This document shows positions 35,818 to 44,289 of a stretch of 64,000 nt of DNA, one piece after another. Position 1 is the first letter of the stretch. Each line of letters starts with the position of its first letter. The DNA is taken from NCBI RefSeq assembly GCF_041916975.1, contig NZ_JAYRYK010000001.1, forward strand, positions 1,364,001-1,428,000. The letters run 5' to 3'. The translations under genes and the position numbers were made by a program. The stretch comes from Sphingosinicella sp041916975 (GTDB taxonomy: Bacteria > Pseudomonadota > Alphaproteobacteria > Sphingomonadales > Sphingomonadaceae). Under the pieces are notes generated by a model, which was given only the letters and a program-made list of their open reading frames with translations, made no database searches and was not told the origin of the DNA.

Positions 35818-36909
35818 ATGATGAACTCCGCCGCAAGCTTCAGCGCCGACTATCCGAGCGCGCGCGCCAAGTTCCTTGAGGAGGCCGCCGCAGCGGGCGC
35901 GGCGCTCGAAGCCGTCCAGCACCCGGAGCGCGGACCGGATGGCGGCGAACTCTTTACCGATGTCGCCGCGTTCGGTGTGGAGGGCGCCGAGCGCGTGCTG
36001 GTGCTGATCTCGGGCACGCACGGCGTCGAGGGTTTCTGCGGTTCGGGAGCGCAGGTCGACCTGCTGCGGCGCGGCGAGATCGCACGGCGTCCTGAAAACG
36101 TCGGCATTCTGATGATCCACGCGGTGAACCCCTACGGCTTCGCGTGGCTGCGCCGCGTGACGCACGAGAACATCGACCTCAACCGCAACTGGATCGACTT
36201 TTCGCGGCCCCTGCCCGGGAACCCGGGCTACGACGTGCTCCACCCGGCGATCTGCCCGCCCGTGTGGGATGCGGCCGCACAGGCCGCGTCGGCAGCAGCG
36301 GCTGGCCGCTACGCCGAGGAGCATGGCGCGCTCGCCATGCGCGCGGCGATGATGGGCGGGCAATACAGCCACGTTGACGGGCTGTTCTACGGCGGCACAG
36401 GGCCGAGCTGGTCGCGCGCCACACAGAGCGCGATCCTGACGCACTATCTCAGCGGCGCGGCCAAGATCGGCATCATCGATTATCACACTGGCCTCGGCCC
36501 GTGGGGCTTTGCCGAGCAGATCATCGTGACCTCGCGGGAGAGCGACGGCTTCCGGCGCGCCGCGCGCTGGTACGGGGCCGCGCTCGCCTCCGTGGCGGAC
36601 GGCCAGTCGGCATCCGTGAGGATTGAAGGCGACGGGCTCAGCGCAGCCCCCGCCCTACTGCCCAAGGCGGAGATCACGGGCATGGCGATCGAGGTCGGCA
36701 CACACCCCACCGATTATATCCTTGCCGCGCTGCAGGCAGACTGCTGGCTCCACGCGCATGGGGACCCGACCTCGCCCGCCGCAAAGCCCATCAAGGACGC
36801 CATCCGGGGCGCGTTCTACGGGGACGCGGACGACTGGAAAGGCATGGTCGCGGGCCAGGCGCTGCTCGCCGTGCGGCAGGCGCTTGCGGGGCTCTCCGAA
36901 GGGCTCTGA
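35818..36909 (+). CDS. DUF2817 zinc carboxypeptidase-like protein (M14 fold)
   Basis: A 363-residue protein of the DUF2817 family, related to M14 metallocarboxypeptidases. Likely zinc ligands are the His and Glu of SGTHGVEGFCGSG and the His of IIDYHTGLGPWG; the catalytic Glu is probably in GMAIEVGTH. NIDLNRNWIDF carries the conserved arginine/asparagine substrate site. No signal peptide is present, so it should act in the cytoplasm, perhaps on short peptides or amides. It sits 28 bp after the AraC gene and 71 bp before cstA, which takes up peptides or pyruvate. Confidence 0.88.
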   Translation: MMNSAASFSADYPSARAKFLEEAAAAGAALEAVQHPERGPDGGELFTDVAAFGVEGAERVLVLISGTHGVEGFCGSGAQVDLLRRGEIARRPENVGILMIHAVNPYGFAWLRRVTHENIDLNRNWIDFSRPLPGNPGYDVLHPAICPPVWDAAAQAASAAAAGRYAEEHGALAMRAAMMGGQYSHVDGLFYGGTGPSWSRATQSAILTHYLSGAAKIGIIDYHTGLGPWGFAEQIIVTSRESDGFRRAARWYGAALASVADGQSASVRIEGDGLSAAPALLPKAEITGMAIEVGTHPTDYILAALQADCWLHAHGDPTSPAAKPIKDAIRGAFYGDADDWKGMVAGQALLAVRQALAGLSEGL

Positions 36910-36980
36910 GCCTTCCCCCTCTGGCGCGACGCGTGCAAAGATGAGATGCACGCGCAAACAGAAGGTGCCGGGGAGGTAAG

Positions 36981-39026
36981 ATGCGTCATTTGCCGTGGAT
37001 CGTATTTGCGATTGTGGGCGCGTTCGCGCTGTCGGTGATCGCGACGGAGCGCGGTGAGCCGATCAACGCGCTGTGGATCGTGACAGCAGCGGTCTGCATC
37101 TTCCTCGTCGCCTATCGCTACTACGCGCTCTACATCGCGAAGCACGTGATGCGGCTCGATCCGAACCGCCAGACGCCGGCGCTGCGCCGCGCGGACGGAC
37201 TGGACTACGTCGCGACCGACAAGACCGTGCTGTTCGGACACCACTTTGCCGCCATCGCAGGCGCAGGGCCGCTCGTGGGGCCGGTGCTCGCCGCGCAGAT
37301 GGGCTATCTGCCCGGCACGCTCTGGATTCTGGCGGGCGTCGTGGTCGCGGGCGCGGTGCAGGACTTCATGGTTCTGTTCATTTCGATGCGCCGCGACGGG
37401 CGTTCGCTCGGCGAACTCGTGCGCATGGAAATGGGCGCGGTCGCAGGCACGATCGCGCTGTTCGGCACGTTGATGATCATGATCATCCTGCTCGCGGTGC
37501 TGGCACTGATCGTGGTGAAGGCGCTCGCCGAAAGTCCGTGGGGCATGTTCACTGTTGCCGCCACCGTGCCGCTCGCGATGGCGATGGGCGCCTATGCGCG
37601 CTGGATACGGCCGGGCAAGGTCGGCGAGGTTTCGCTGATCGGTTTCGTGGGGCTCATCCTCGCGATCATCTATGGTCAGCAGATCGCTGCCTCGCCGGTG
37701 TGGGGGCCGATCTTCACCTTCACGCCGGTGCAGCTCTGCTGGCTTCTGATCGGTTACGGCGCCGTCGCTTCGGTGCTGCCGGTGTGGCTGCTGCTCGCGC
37801 CGCGCGACTATCTTTCGACCTTCCTCAAGATCGGCGCGATCGCCGCGCTCGCGCTCTGCATCGTCGTCATGGCGCCGCCGCTCCGTATGCCCGCGCTCAC
37901 GCAGTTCGTTGACGGCAGCGGGCCGGTGTGGGCGGGCACATTGTTCCCCTTCCTGTTCATCACCATCGCCTGCGGCGCGGTTTCCGGCTTCCACTCGCTG
38001 ATCGCGAGCGGCACGACGCCGAAGCTGATCGCGAGCGAGGCCCACGCACCGTTCATCGGCTACGGCGCGATGCTGATGGAGGCGTTCGTGGCCGTGATGG
38101 CGCTCGTCGGCGCCTCCATCCTCGATCCCGGCATCTATTTCGCGATGAACAGTCCCGCCGCCGTGCTGGGGCCGGACGCGGCAAGCGCCGCCGCCGCGGT
38201 AACGAATATGGGCTTCCCGATCACGGCGGATGCGCTGACGCAGGCCGCGAAGGACGTGGGCGAGGCGACGATCATATCGCGCACCGGCGGGGCGCCGACG
38301 CTTGCCGTCGCGATGGCGGAAATCTTCAGCCACGTGCTCGGCGGGCCGGGCATGAAGGCCTTCTGGTATCACTTCGCGATCCTGTTCGAGGCGCTGTTCA
38401 TCCTCACCGCCGTCGATGCCGGAACGCGCGCCGGGCGCTTCATGCTGCAGGACCTGATCGGGCTTGCCGCGCCAAACTTCCGCGACACCAAATCGCTCAT
38501 GCCCGGCCTTGTCGCCACAGGGCTCTGCGTCGCTGGCTGGGGGTTCTTCCTCTATCAGGGCGTCACCGACCCGCTCGGCGGCGTCAACACGCTATGGCCG
38601 GTGTTCGGCATCTCGAACCAGATGCTGGCAGCGATGGCGCTGATGTTCTGCACCGCCGTGCTCTTCCGCATGAAGCGGGAACGCTATGCGTGGGTGACGG
38701 CGATCCCCACCGCATGGCTGCTGATCTGCACGGTGAGCGCAGGTTCGCTGAAGCTGTTCTCGCCCGACCCGAAGATCGGCTTCCTCGCGCACGCGGCGAA
38801 GTTCTCCGAAGCCGCCGCGCGCGGCGAGGTGCTCGCCCCGGCGAAGTCGATGGCGGAGATGCACCGCATCATCTTCAACGACCGCATCGATGCCGCGCTT
38901 TGCGCGCTATTCCTCGCGGTCGTGCTGTCGCTGCTGTTCTTCGCGGTGAAGACGTGCATCGCGGCACGGCGCAGCAGCGAGCCGACGGCGCGCGAAATCC
39001 CCGCATCGGCGGTGCCCGCCGAATGA
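36981..39026 (+). CDS. cstA: Carbon starvation protein CstA (peptide/pyruvate transporter)
   Basis: A 681-residue inner-membrane protein with about sixteen hydrophobic segments. Family marks are GHHFAAIAGAGPLVGPVLAAQMG, the SGFHSLIASGTTPK stretch, and ISNQMLAAMALM. CstA/BtsT transporters import peptides or pyruvate when carbon is short. The ribosome site GGGAGGTAAG is strong. The next gene, the small YbdD-like partner, starts inside its stop codon (ATGA), as is usual for this pair. Confidence 0.95.
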   Translation: MRHLPWIVFAIVGAFALSVIATERGEPINALWIVTAAVCIFLVAYRYYALYIAKHVMRLDPNRQTPALRRADGLDYVATDKTVLFGHHFAAIAGAGPLVGPVLAAQMGYLPGTLWILAGVVVAGAVQDFMVLFISMRRDGRSLGELVRMEMGAVAGTIALFGTLMIMIILLAVLALIVVKALAESPWGMFTVAATVPLAMAMGAYARWIRPGKVGEVSLIGFVGLILAIIYGQQIAASPVWGPIFTFTPVQLCWLLIGYGAVASVLPVWLLLAPRDYLSTFLKIGAIAALALCIVVMAPPLRMPALTQFVDGSGPVWAGTLFPFLFITIACGAVSGFHSLIASGTTPKLIASEAHAPFIGYGAMLMEAFVAVMALVGASILDPGIYFAMNSPAAVLGPDAASAAAAVTNMGFPITADALTQAAKDVGEATIISRTGGAPTLAVAMAEIFSHVLGGPGMKAFWYHFAILFEALFILTAVDAGTRAGRFMLQDLIGLAAPNFRDTKSLMPGLVATGLCVAGWGFFLYQGVTDPLGGVNTLWPVFGISNQMLAAMALMFCTAVLFRMKRERYAWVTAIPTAWLLICTVSAGSLKLFSPDPKIGFLAHAAKFSEAAARGEVLAPAKSMAEMHRIIFNDRIDAALCALFLAVVLSLLFFAVKTCIAARRSSEPTAREIPASAVPAE

Positions 39027-39208
39027 CCGGCTTCCTCGCCCGCCTGCGCGAAGCGGCGCACCTGATGGTCGGCTTGCCGAGCTACGCCGCCTATGTGCGG
39101 CACATGGCCGAGCGCCATCCGGACCGGACACCGATGAGCGAAGCCGCCTTCTTCCGCGACCGGCAGGAAGCGCGCTACGGTGGCAGGAACGGCGGGCGCT
39201 GCTGCTAG
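39023..39208 (+). CDS. YbdD/YjiX-family small protein, CstA partner
   Basis: A 61-residue protein with the family pattern: MVGLPSYAAYVRHMAERHPD, MSEAAFFRDRQEARYGG and the terminal double cysteine GGRCC. Its partner in E. coli is needed for or accompanies pyruvate/peptide uptake by CstA or BtsT; its exact role is not settled. It overlaps cstA by 4 bases and is therefore translationally coupled. Confidence 0.9.
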   Translation: MTGFLARLREAAHLMVGLPSYAAYVRHMAERHPDRTPMSEAAFFRDRQEARYGGRNGGRCC

Positions 39209-39227
39209 GGCGGGGAAGAGACGACGA

Positions 39228-40697
39228 ATGCAAACCCGCCGCACTGCCGGTGACCCCAACGGGAAATCCATCTCTGCCGACGCTGCAAAGCGCCTGCCCC
39301 GCACGCAAAAGGGTTGGCGCACGCGCGAGCGGCTGATCACTGCCGCGGCCGCCGTGATCAATGCCGAGGGCTACCAAGCCTCCACCGTGGAGAACATCGC
39401 ACGCAAGGCCGAAGTGCCGATCGGGCTCTATTATCGCTACTTCAAGGACAAGACGGACATCGCCTTCGCGGCGCTGGGGAAAGCCGCCGAGGAATATCGC
39501 GGCGGCGTTCAGTCGCTGGCAGCGCAGCGTTCTCTGTTCGGCCGCGAAATGGCGGTGCACGAGCTTCTGTACGAAACGCTGCGCGACAATTTCCGTATGC
39601 TCAGCAGCTATTTCTCGGCGCGCAAGGAAGACGGCAAGCTGGTCGCATTCTTCCAGGAGCAAACCACCCAGTTCATGGAGGATTTTTACGACTTCCTCAC
39701 AGAGCTGAATGTCGTTCCGCCGATCACGCGGCAAGGGTTTGAAGTGCTGGGCCGTGCGCTGATCGGCTTTTCCGAAAACACGCTGCACCGCAATTTCGCC
39801 GGACTGGATGCGGGCGTGGCAGTGCCGACGCAAAACCGCGCCATGATGGTGCGCATTATGTCCGAACTGCGCTACCGCGCGCTTACTTGCGCGGACCCTT
39901 CCGCCGCAGGGTATACGCCGGTTTGGACCATGCGGCTGCGACGCGGCAAACGGCCGGCATTCGCGCCGCTCGTACTCGACAGGGCGTTCAACATTCCGAT
40001 AGAAGCCGCGAGCGTGGCGCAGCCCTCTCCCCAGCGGGCTGACGCGCGCGCCACGCTCGCGCAGATCGAGGCGGGCACGCTGGACGGCCTCAACATCCAC
40101 GGTTCCGCAGCGCTCAAGCTGAGCGACATCGAAGCAGAATCCGGCATCACCCGGGGCGCGATCTATTATCACTTCAAGAACAAGGACGCGCTGGTTCGCA
40201 AGGTGCTGGTGGATTGGCTGAGCCCGCTGGAGGGCGATCTGGGCGACGCCCACGACAACGCCGACGCCGCGCCCTACGACCGCCTGCACGCCGCGGTGAA
40301 GACCTTCGTCGAGGCATTCTGCAACGCGCCCGGCGCGCTCCGCGCGATTCACGAGCTTGAGCCTGTCGATCCCACCGTTGCCGTGGCGTACCGGCGCTGC
40401 CGCTCCGTGTTCGCGCGACGGCTTGCCAAGATCATACTGGATTGCGGCGAAGGGCCGGAGCCCACGGCCGAAGCGCTGGGCTTCGTCGTGCACGCCATGA
40501 TCGCCATGATCGAACGCCTTGCGCGCGACCGCTTCATCATACCCGATGCCGCGTTGCAGGAGGCCCTGCCCGGTGCCGACGAGATGATCGCGGCGCTCGC
40601 CGCCATCCTTCATCGCATGGCCTGGAGCGTGGATGCGCGCGGCCAACATGGCCTCCCCGCGCCGGTCCATCAGGCAGGTGCTGCGAAGTCTCTATAG
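39228..40697 (+). CDS. Tandem TetR/AcrR regulator: two complete TetR units in one chain
   Basis: A 489-residue protein with two TetR DNA-binding domains. The first (about residues 30-80) has STVENIARKAEVPIGLYYRYFKDK-type sequence. The second (about 270-325) has LSDIEAESGITRGAIYYHFKNK-type sequence. Each is followed by about 160 residues of helices like a ligand/dimer domain. Ordinary TetR proteins have about 200 residues and one domain and form dimers, so this chain may act as a built-in pseudo-dimer with two different half-site readers. The start follows GGGGAAGAG. It lies 19 bp after the cstA partner; its last 6 bases overlap the converging isomerase gene. Target unknown. Confidence 0.9.
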   Translation: MQTRRTAGDPNGKSISADAAKRLPRTQKGWRTRERLITAAAAVINAEGYQASTVENIARKAEVPIGLYYRYFKDKTDIAFAALGKAAEEYRGGVQSLAAQRSLFGREMAVHELLYETLRDNFRMLSSYFSARKEDGKLVAFFQEQTTQFMEDFYDFLTELNVVPPITRQGFEVLGRALIGFSENTLHRNFAGLDAGVAVPTQNRAMMVRIMSELRYRALTCADPSAAGYTPVWTMRLRRGKRPAFAPLVLDRAFNIPIEAASVAQPSPQRADARATLAQIEAGTLDGLNIHGSAALKLSDIEAESGITRGAIYYHFKNKDALVRKVLVDWLSPLEGDLGDAHDNADAAPYDRLHAAVKTFVEAFCNAPGALRAIHELEPVDPTVAVAYRRCRSVFARRLAKIILDCGEGPEPTAEALGFVVHAMIAMIERLARDRFIIPDAALQEALPGADEMIAALAAILHRMAWSVDARGQHGLPAPVHQAGAAKSL

Positions 40698-41486
40698 ACC
40701 CTTGAACGTAGGCTTGCGCCGTTCCTGAAACGCGGCAACGCCTTCTCGCACATCCTCGGTCATCACCGCTTCCATCTGCAGGCGGCGTTCGAGCGTCAGA
40801 TGTTCGCGCAGATCGTGTGCGAACGCACTTCGCATTGCCCGCTTGGTCAGCGCCAGGGCCTTGGTGGCTTTGCGCGCCAATGTCGCGGCGAGCGTTTCAG
40901 CCTCGGAAACCAGCGCGTCCTGCGGCACGACTTTCCACACAAGTCCCCACGCTTCGGCCTGACGCGCGGAGATCGGCTCATCGAGCATCGCAAGCGCCAG
41001 CGCGCGCCGCTCGCCAAGCAAACGCGGCAGGTGAAAGCTCACCCCGGAATCAGGCGCAAGCCCCAGCCGCGAGAACGCGCACATGAACGTCGCGTCTTCG
41101 GCCGCGAGGATGTAGTCGCAGGCCAGCGCCAGCCCGAACCCCGCGCCTGCAGCGACGCCATTCACTGCGCACACTGTCGGGAACGGGGCATCGGCCAGCG
41201 CCTGGATAAGCGGATTGAGCCCCTGCGCGATGGGTGCTGTGAGTTCCTCCGCCGAACGGCCATCGAACTCGAAGCCTTCCCCGAGATCCTGGCCGGCGCA
41301 GAACCCGGCACCCTCGGCACGCAGGAGCACGGCACGCACGGCGGGATCACTCGCGGCCTGTTCCAACGCTTCGCGCAGCGCGCCTTGCAACGCGGCATCA
41401 AGGGCATTGCGCTGCCGGGGTCGATTCAGCGTCAGGCGCAGATAGCCGTCGATCCGTTCGACCTGCAATGATGGCTCGGTCATCAT
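40692..41486 (-). CDS. PaaG-like enoyl-CoA hydratase/isomerase
   Basis: A 264-residue crotonase resembling PaaG, the ring-1,2-epoxyphenylacetyl-CoA/enoyl-CoA isomerase. Visible marks are FCAGQDLGEG (oxyanion hole), GVAAGAGFGLALACDY, and the PaaG-type active-site stretch LGLAPDSGVSFHLPRLLG with its Asp. The start is the ATG at 41486, preceded by GGAGAG 7 bases away; it overlaps the stop of the amino-acid dehydrogenase gene by 4 bases. It is the last gene of the nine-gene operon and would shift or hydrate a double bond in the CoA ester before thiolysis. Confidence 0.9.
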   Translation of the reverse strand: MMTEPSLQVERIDGYLRLTLNRPRQRNALDAALQGALREALEQAASDPAVRAVLLRAEGAGFCAGQDLGEGFEFDGRSAEELTAPIAQGLNPLIQALADAPFPTVCAVNGVAAGAGFGLALACDYILAAEDATFMCAFSRLGLAPDSGVSFHLPRLLGERRALALAMLDEPISARQAEAWGLVWKVVPQDALVSEAETLAATLARKATKALALTKRAMRSAFAHDLREHLTLERRLQMEAVMTEDVREGVAAFQERRKPTFKGL

Positions 41487-42628
41487 GCGCAATCTCTCCG
41501 CAACGCGCTGAAACGCGCCGGTGACATGGCTTCAAGCGTCACGCCGAAGCACTCGACATCATCCGGCAACGCGCGCCCGAGCGCAACGGCCGCAGCACTG
41601 CGCGCGACTGCGGGAGCCGTTTGAATGCCATAGCCGCCCTGCCCGCCAAGCCAGAAGAAGCCCGCGCGAATGGTATCGAACCCCATAACGATCGTCTTGT
41701 CTGGCGCAAACGTGCGCAGCCCCGCCCAACTTCGACCCGTGCGCCTTACGGAGATGCCCGTCGCGCGCTCGAACCGATCCACGGCAATGGCGATGTCGAT
41801 ATCCTCCGGATAGGCGTCGCACGGCGGCGTCGGCGTCTCGTCGGCGGGCGAGAGGAGAATCTGGCCCGCGTCCGGCTTGAAATAGAATTCCTCGTCGATG
41901 TCGATCACGACCGCACCTTCGATTTCCGCAATGCCTTCGGGCCTGGGCAACATACACACGGTGCGGCGCTTGGGCGTAAGCGTAACCGGCGCGGCGCCTG
42001 CCATACGTCCGATCGTCTCCACCCACGCTCCGGCCGCGTTGACGACGACCTTGGCTTCATATGTCTGCTCGCCTGCTTTGACGCGCCACATCCCTCCATC
42101 GCGATGCAGCGTTTCAGCCCTGGCGTTCAGGACGAACCTGGCGCCGCGGCGGCGCGCGCCCTTGATGTAACCCGATAGCAGAGCCGCCGCGTCGATCTCG
42201 CGCGCGCTGGATTCCCACAGGCAAAGCGCGGCATAGTCTGGCGCAAGCAAAGGTGCCTGCGCGTGCGCGAACGCCCCGTCGCGCCGCTCCACAAGGCCGC
42301 TCGCGCGCACTTGATCGTAGAGCGTGTCGAGCGCTTCACGCTGATCTTCGCGCGCAACGTACAGCATACCGCGCGGGCTGAGCAGCGGCCCCTCGAACAG
42401 GTCTGCGGGCGGCGCTTCGAAAAACGCGCGGCTCGCCGAGGTGAGCCCGCGCATCACCGCGTTGCCATAGAGCTCCGTGAAGAACGCGGCAGAACGACCG
42501 GTGGCGTGGAAGCCGGGCTGGTCTTCCATTTCGAGCACGATCACGGACGCCTCCGCGGAAAGCTCGTAAGCCACGGACGCGCCCGCGATACCTGCGCCGA
42601 TGATCAGGAAATCCTCGCGTTCAACCAC
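41483..42628 (-). CDS. FAD-dependent D-amino acid dehydrogenase, DauA-like (DAO family)
   Basis: A 381-residue DAO-family flavoenzyme. Its course closely follows D-arginine dehydrogenase DauA as I recall it: IIGAGIAGASVAYEL at the N-terminus, PGFHATGRSAAFFTELYG (the conserved His is kept; a substrate-site Tyr of DauA is Phe here), FEGPLLSPRG (Glu), PKRRT, EEFYFKPD (Tyr), WAGLRTF (Arg) and GGQGGYGIQTAP closing the FAD site. It should oxidise an amine next to a carboxylate to an imine or keto acid in the cytoplasm. The start is GTG. It lies between the serine hydrolase (35 bp) and the PaaG-like gene (4-bp overlap). Confidence 0.88.
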   Translation of the reverse strand: MVEREDFLIIGAGIAGASVAYELSAEASVIVLEMEDQPGFHATGRSAAFFTELYGNAVMRGLTSASRAFFEAPPADLFEGPLLSPRGMLYVAREDQREALDTLYDQVRASGLVERRDGAFAHAQAPLLAPDYAALCLWESSAREIDAAALLSGYIKGARRRGARFVLNARAETLHRDGGMWRVKAGEQTYEAKVVVNAAGAWVETIGRMAGAAPVTLTPKRRTVCMLPRPEGIAEIEGAVVIDIDEEFYFKPDAGQILLSPADETPTPPCDAYPEDIDIAIAVDRFERATGISVRRTGRSWAGLRTFAPDKTIVMGFDTIRAGFFWLGGQGGYGIQTAPAVARSAAAVALGRALPDDVECFGVTLEAMSPARFSALRRDCA

Positions 42629-42663
42629 GATGCCCCCGTATGCTTCAGAAGCCTGTGTAACGC

Positions 42664-44241
42664 TCAGCGTTTATCGCTCTGGCGCGTGAACACGGGATCG
42701 ATGGCGAACCAGGGGATGTCGTCAAAGGCAACCCCGCGCAATGCGCCAATCGATCCGTCCGGCGCGAGTTCGATTTCGAAGCCCCAAACCGGTAGCGCAG
42801 GGTTGTCCCACATTACCGCATAACGCCCGCCGGAAAGATGGGTGAGCGCCCCCTCATAACCGGTACGATCGATCCGTACGCGCGCGCCGCCCGTTCCACT
42901 CGTGACGTGAAACGCGCCCAACCGATTGGCATACGCGCCCACGAGCGCCGAGGCGGGCGCGATCGCGGGCAGGCGTTCGCGCACCTCCGGCAGAGAGGGG
43001 CCTGCCGTCAGAGCTTTGCGCAGAGGTTCCATGCGCCCCAGAATATCCGCATCCGGCAGCCCGATCAGCGGCCGAACGGCTTTGAACATCATCGCAGCCG
43101 GCACCGCTATGTTGCCGCCATTGGTGAGGGCGACGAACCCGATATCGTCTTCGGGCGACCACGCCATCCACGATGTCATGCCGTCGATGCCGCCACCATG
43201 CAGGGTGTAGGTGGCGCCGTCATAGGTCATGCTTGCAAGGCCGAGCCCGTATCCGAGATTGGTGACGCGCCCGGGGTCTTCCAGTGCGCCGATCAGCCGG
43301 CGTATATCCATCATCTCGTCGTCGACGAACACATGGCGCAGTTGCTGCAGCCGCGCCGCTGTTTCCGGACGCAGAATGCGCACGCCGTCCAGCGCGCCGC
43401 CGTTCATCATCATGCGCACATAGCGCGCCATATCGCGCGCGGTAGAGTTCATCGATCCCGCGGCCGACGCACCCAGCACCGGATGGTACGGCACCGGCGT
43501 CGGCACACCGGCAACATACGCGTGGGGCGTGGCGACGTTGCCGCGCGTCGTTATATCCAGCGTTGAGCTCGAACGCGTCATCCGCAGCGGCTGCAGCAAT
43601 TTCGTGCGCACCAGTTCTTCGTACGACAAACCCGTCGTCGCGGAAGCTGCGGCAGCGGCGACGGCGAACATCGTGTTGTTGTAGGCGAAACCGGCGCGGA
43701 ACGTCCGTGCCGGGGGCATATGCGCAACCGAGGCGACAAGTTCGTCCACATTCGCTCCGAACATGTACCACACGCCCAATCCCGATTGCGTGGCGAGACC
43801 GCTTCGATGACCGAGCGCATCCTCGAACGTCACATTGTCGTTGGCGTAAGCATCCTGCATCCGAAAGCGCGGCAGAGAATTCACGATCGGGCTGCGCAGA
43901 TCGATCGTGCCGCTGTCTTCGAGCGCACCGAGCGTCACCGATGTGAAGCTCTTGCCGTTGGAGCCGATAGCGAACACCGTATCGGCATCGACCGCGCCGC
44001 CCTTGCCCTCTTCGCGAACGCCATAGCCGCGCAAATGCAGCACGCGGTCGCGCCGAACGATGGCGATGGCCATGCCCGGCACGCGCCATGTCCGCATCGC
44101 CGCTTCGACATAGGCATCGAACGCGGCGAAGCTGGGGGTTTGCTGTGCCGCAGGCTCCCCGGCGTACGCGACCGGAGCGGCGAGCCCCAGAAGCAAAGGC
44201 AATCCGGCAAAGAGCCGTACCAACATCCGTCTATCTACCAC
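42664..44241 (-). CDS. Exported serine hydrolase of the class C beta-lactamase/DD-peptidase fold
   Basis: A 525-residue protein with a signal peptide (about residues 1-27, ending PVAYAG). The SxxK motif is Ser94-Lys97 in IGSNGKSFT, the YxN motif is Tyr187-Asn189 in FAYNNTMF, and the third motif is HGGGIDG. A C-terminal domain of about 120 residues follows, like DUF3471-type extensions. The family includes esterases, D-aminopeptidases and beta-lactamases, so the actual bond cleaved is unknown. GGAGG lies 6 bases before a GTG start at 44241; an ATG at 44226 is less well served. It lies 48 bp after the TonB receptor gene and before the D-amino acid dehydrogenase-like gene. Confidence 0.88.
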   Translation of the reverse strand: MVDRRMLVRLFAGLPLLLGLAAPVAYAGEPAAQQTPSFAAFDAYVEAAMRTWRVPGMAIAIVRRDRVLHLRGYGVREEGKGGAVDADTVFAIGSNGKSFTSVTLGALEDSGTIDLRSPIVNSLPRFRMQDAYANDNVTFEDALGHRSGLATQSGLGVWYMFGANVDELVASVAHMPPARTFRAGFAYNNTMFAVAAAAASATTGLSYEELVRTKLLQPLRMTRSSSTLDITTRGNVATPHAYVAGVPTPVPYHPVLGASAAGSMNSTARDMARYVRMMMNGGALDGVRILRPETAARLQQLRHVFVDDEMMDIRRLIGALEDPGRVTNLGYGLGLASMTYDGATYTLHGGGIDGMTSWMAWSPEDDIGFVALTNGGNIAVPAAMMFKAVRPLIGLPDADILGRMEPLRKALTAGPSLPEVRERLPAIAPASALVGAYANRLGAFHVTSGTGGARVRIDRTGYEGALTHLSGGRYAVMWDNPALPVWGFEIELAPDGSIGALRGVAFDDIPWFAIDPVFTRQSDKR

Positions 44242-44289
44242 AGTTTGCCTCCGCTACCGCTCGTATCGCGTGACTCTGTTTCCGCACGA

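Noticed and set aside
36816..38372. A 518-codon minus-strand frame opposite cstA
   Set aside because: Dominated by His, Arg, Glu and Asp as expected for the complement of a membrane protein gene; cstA itself is unmistakable.
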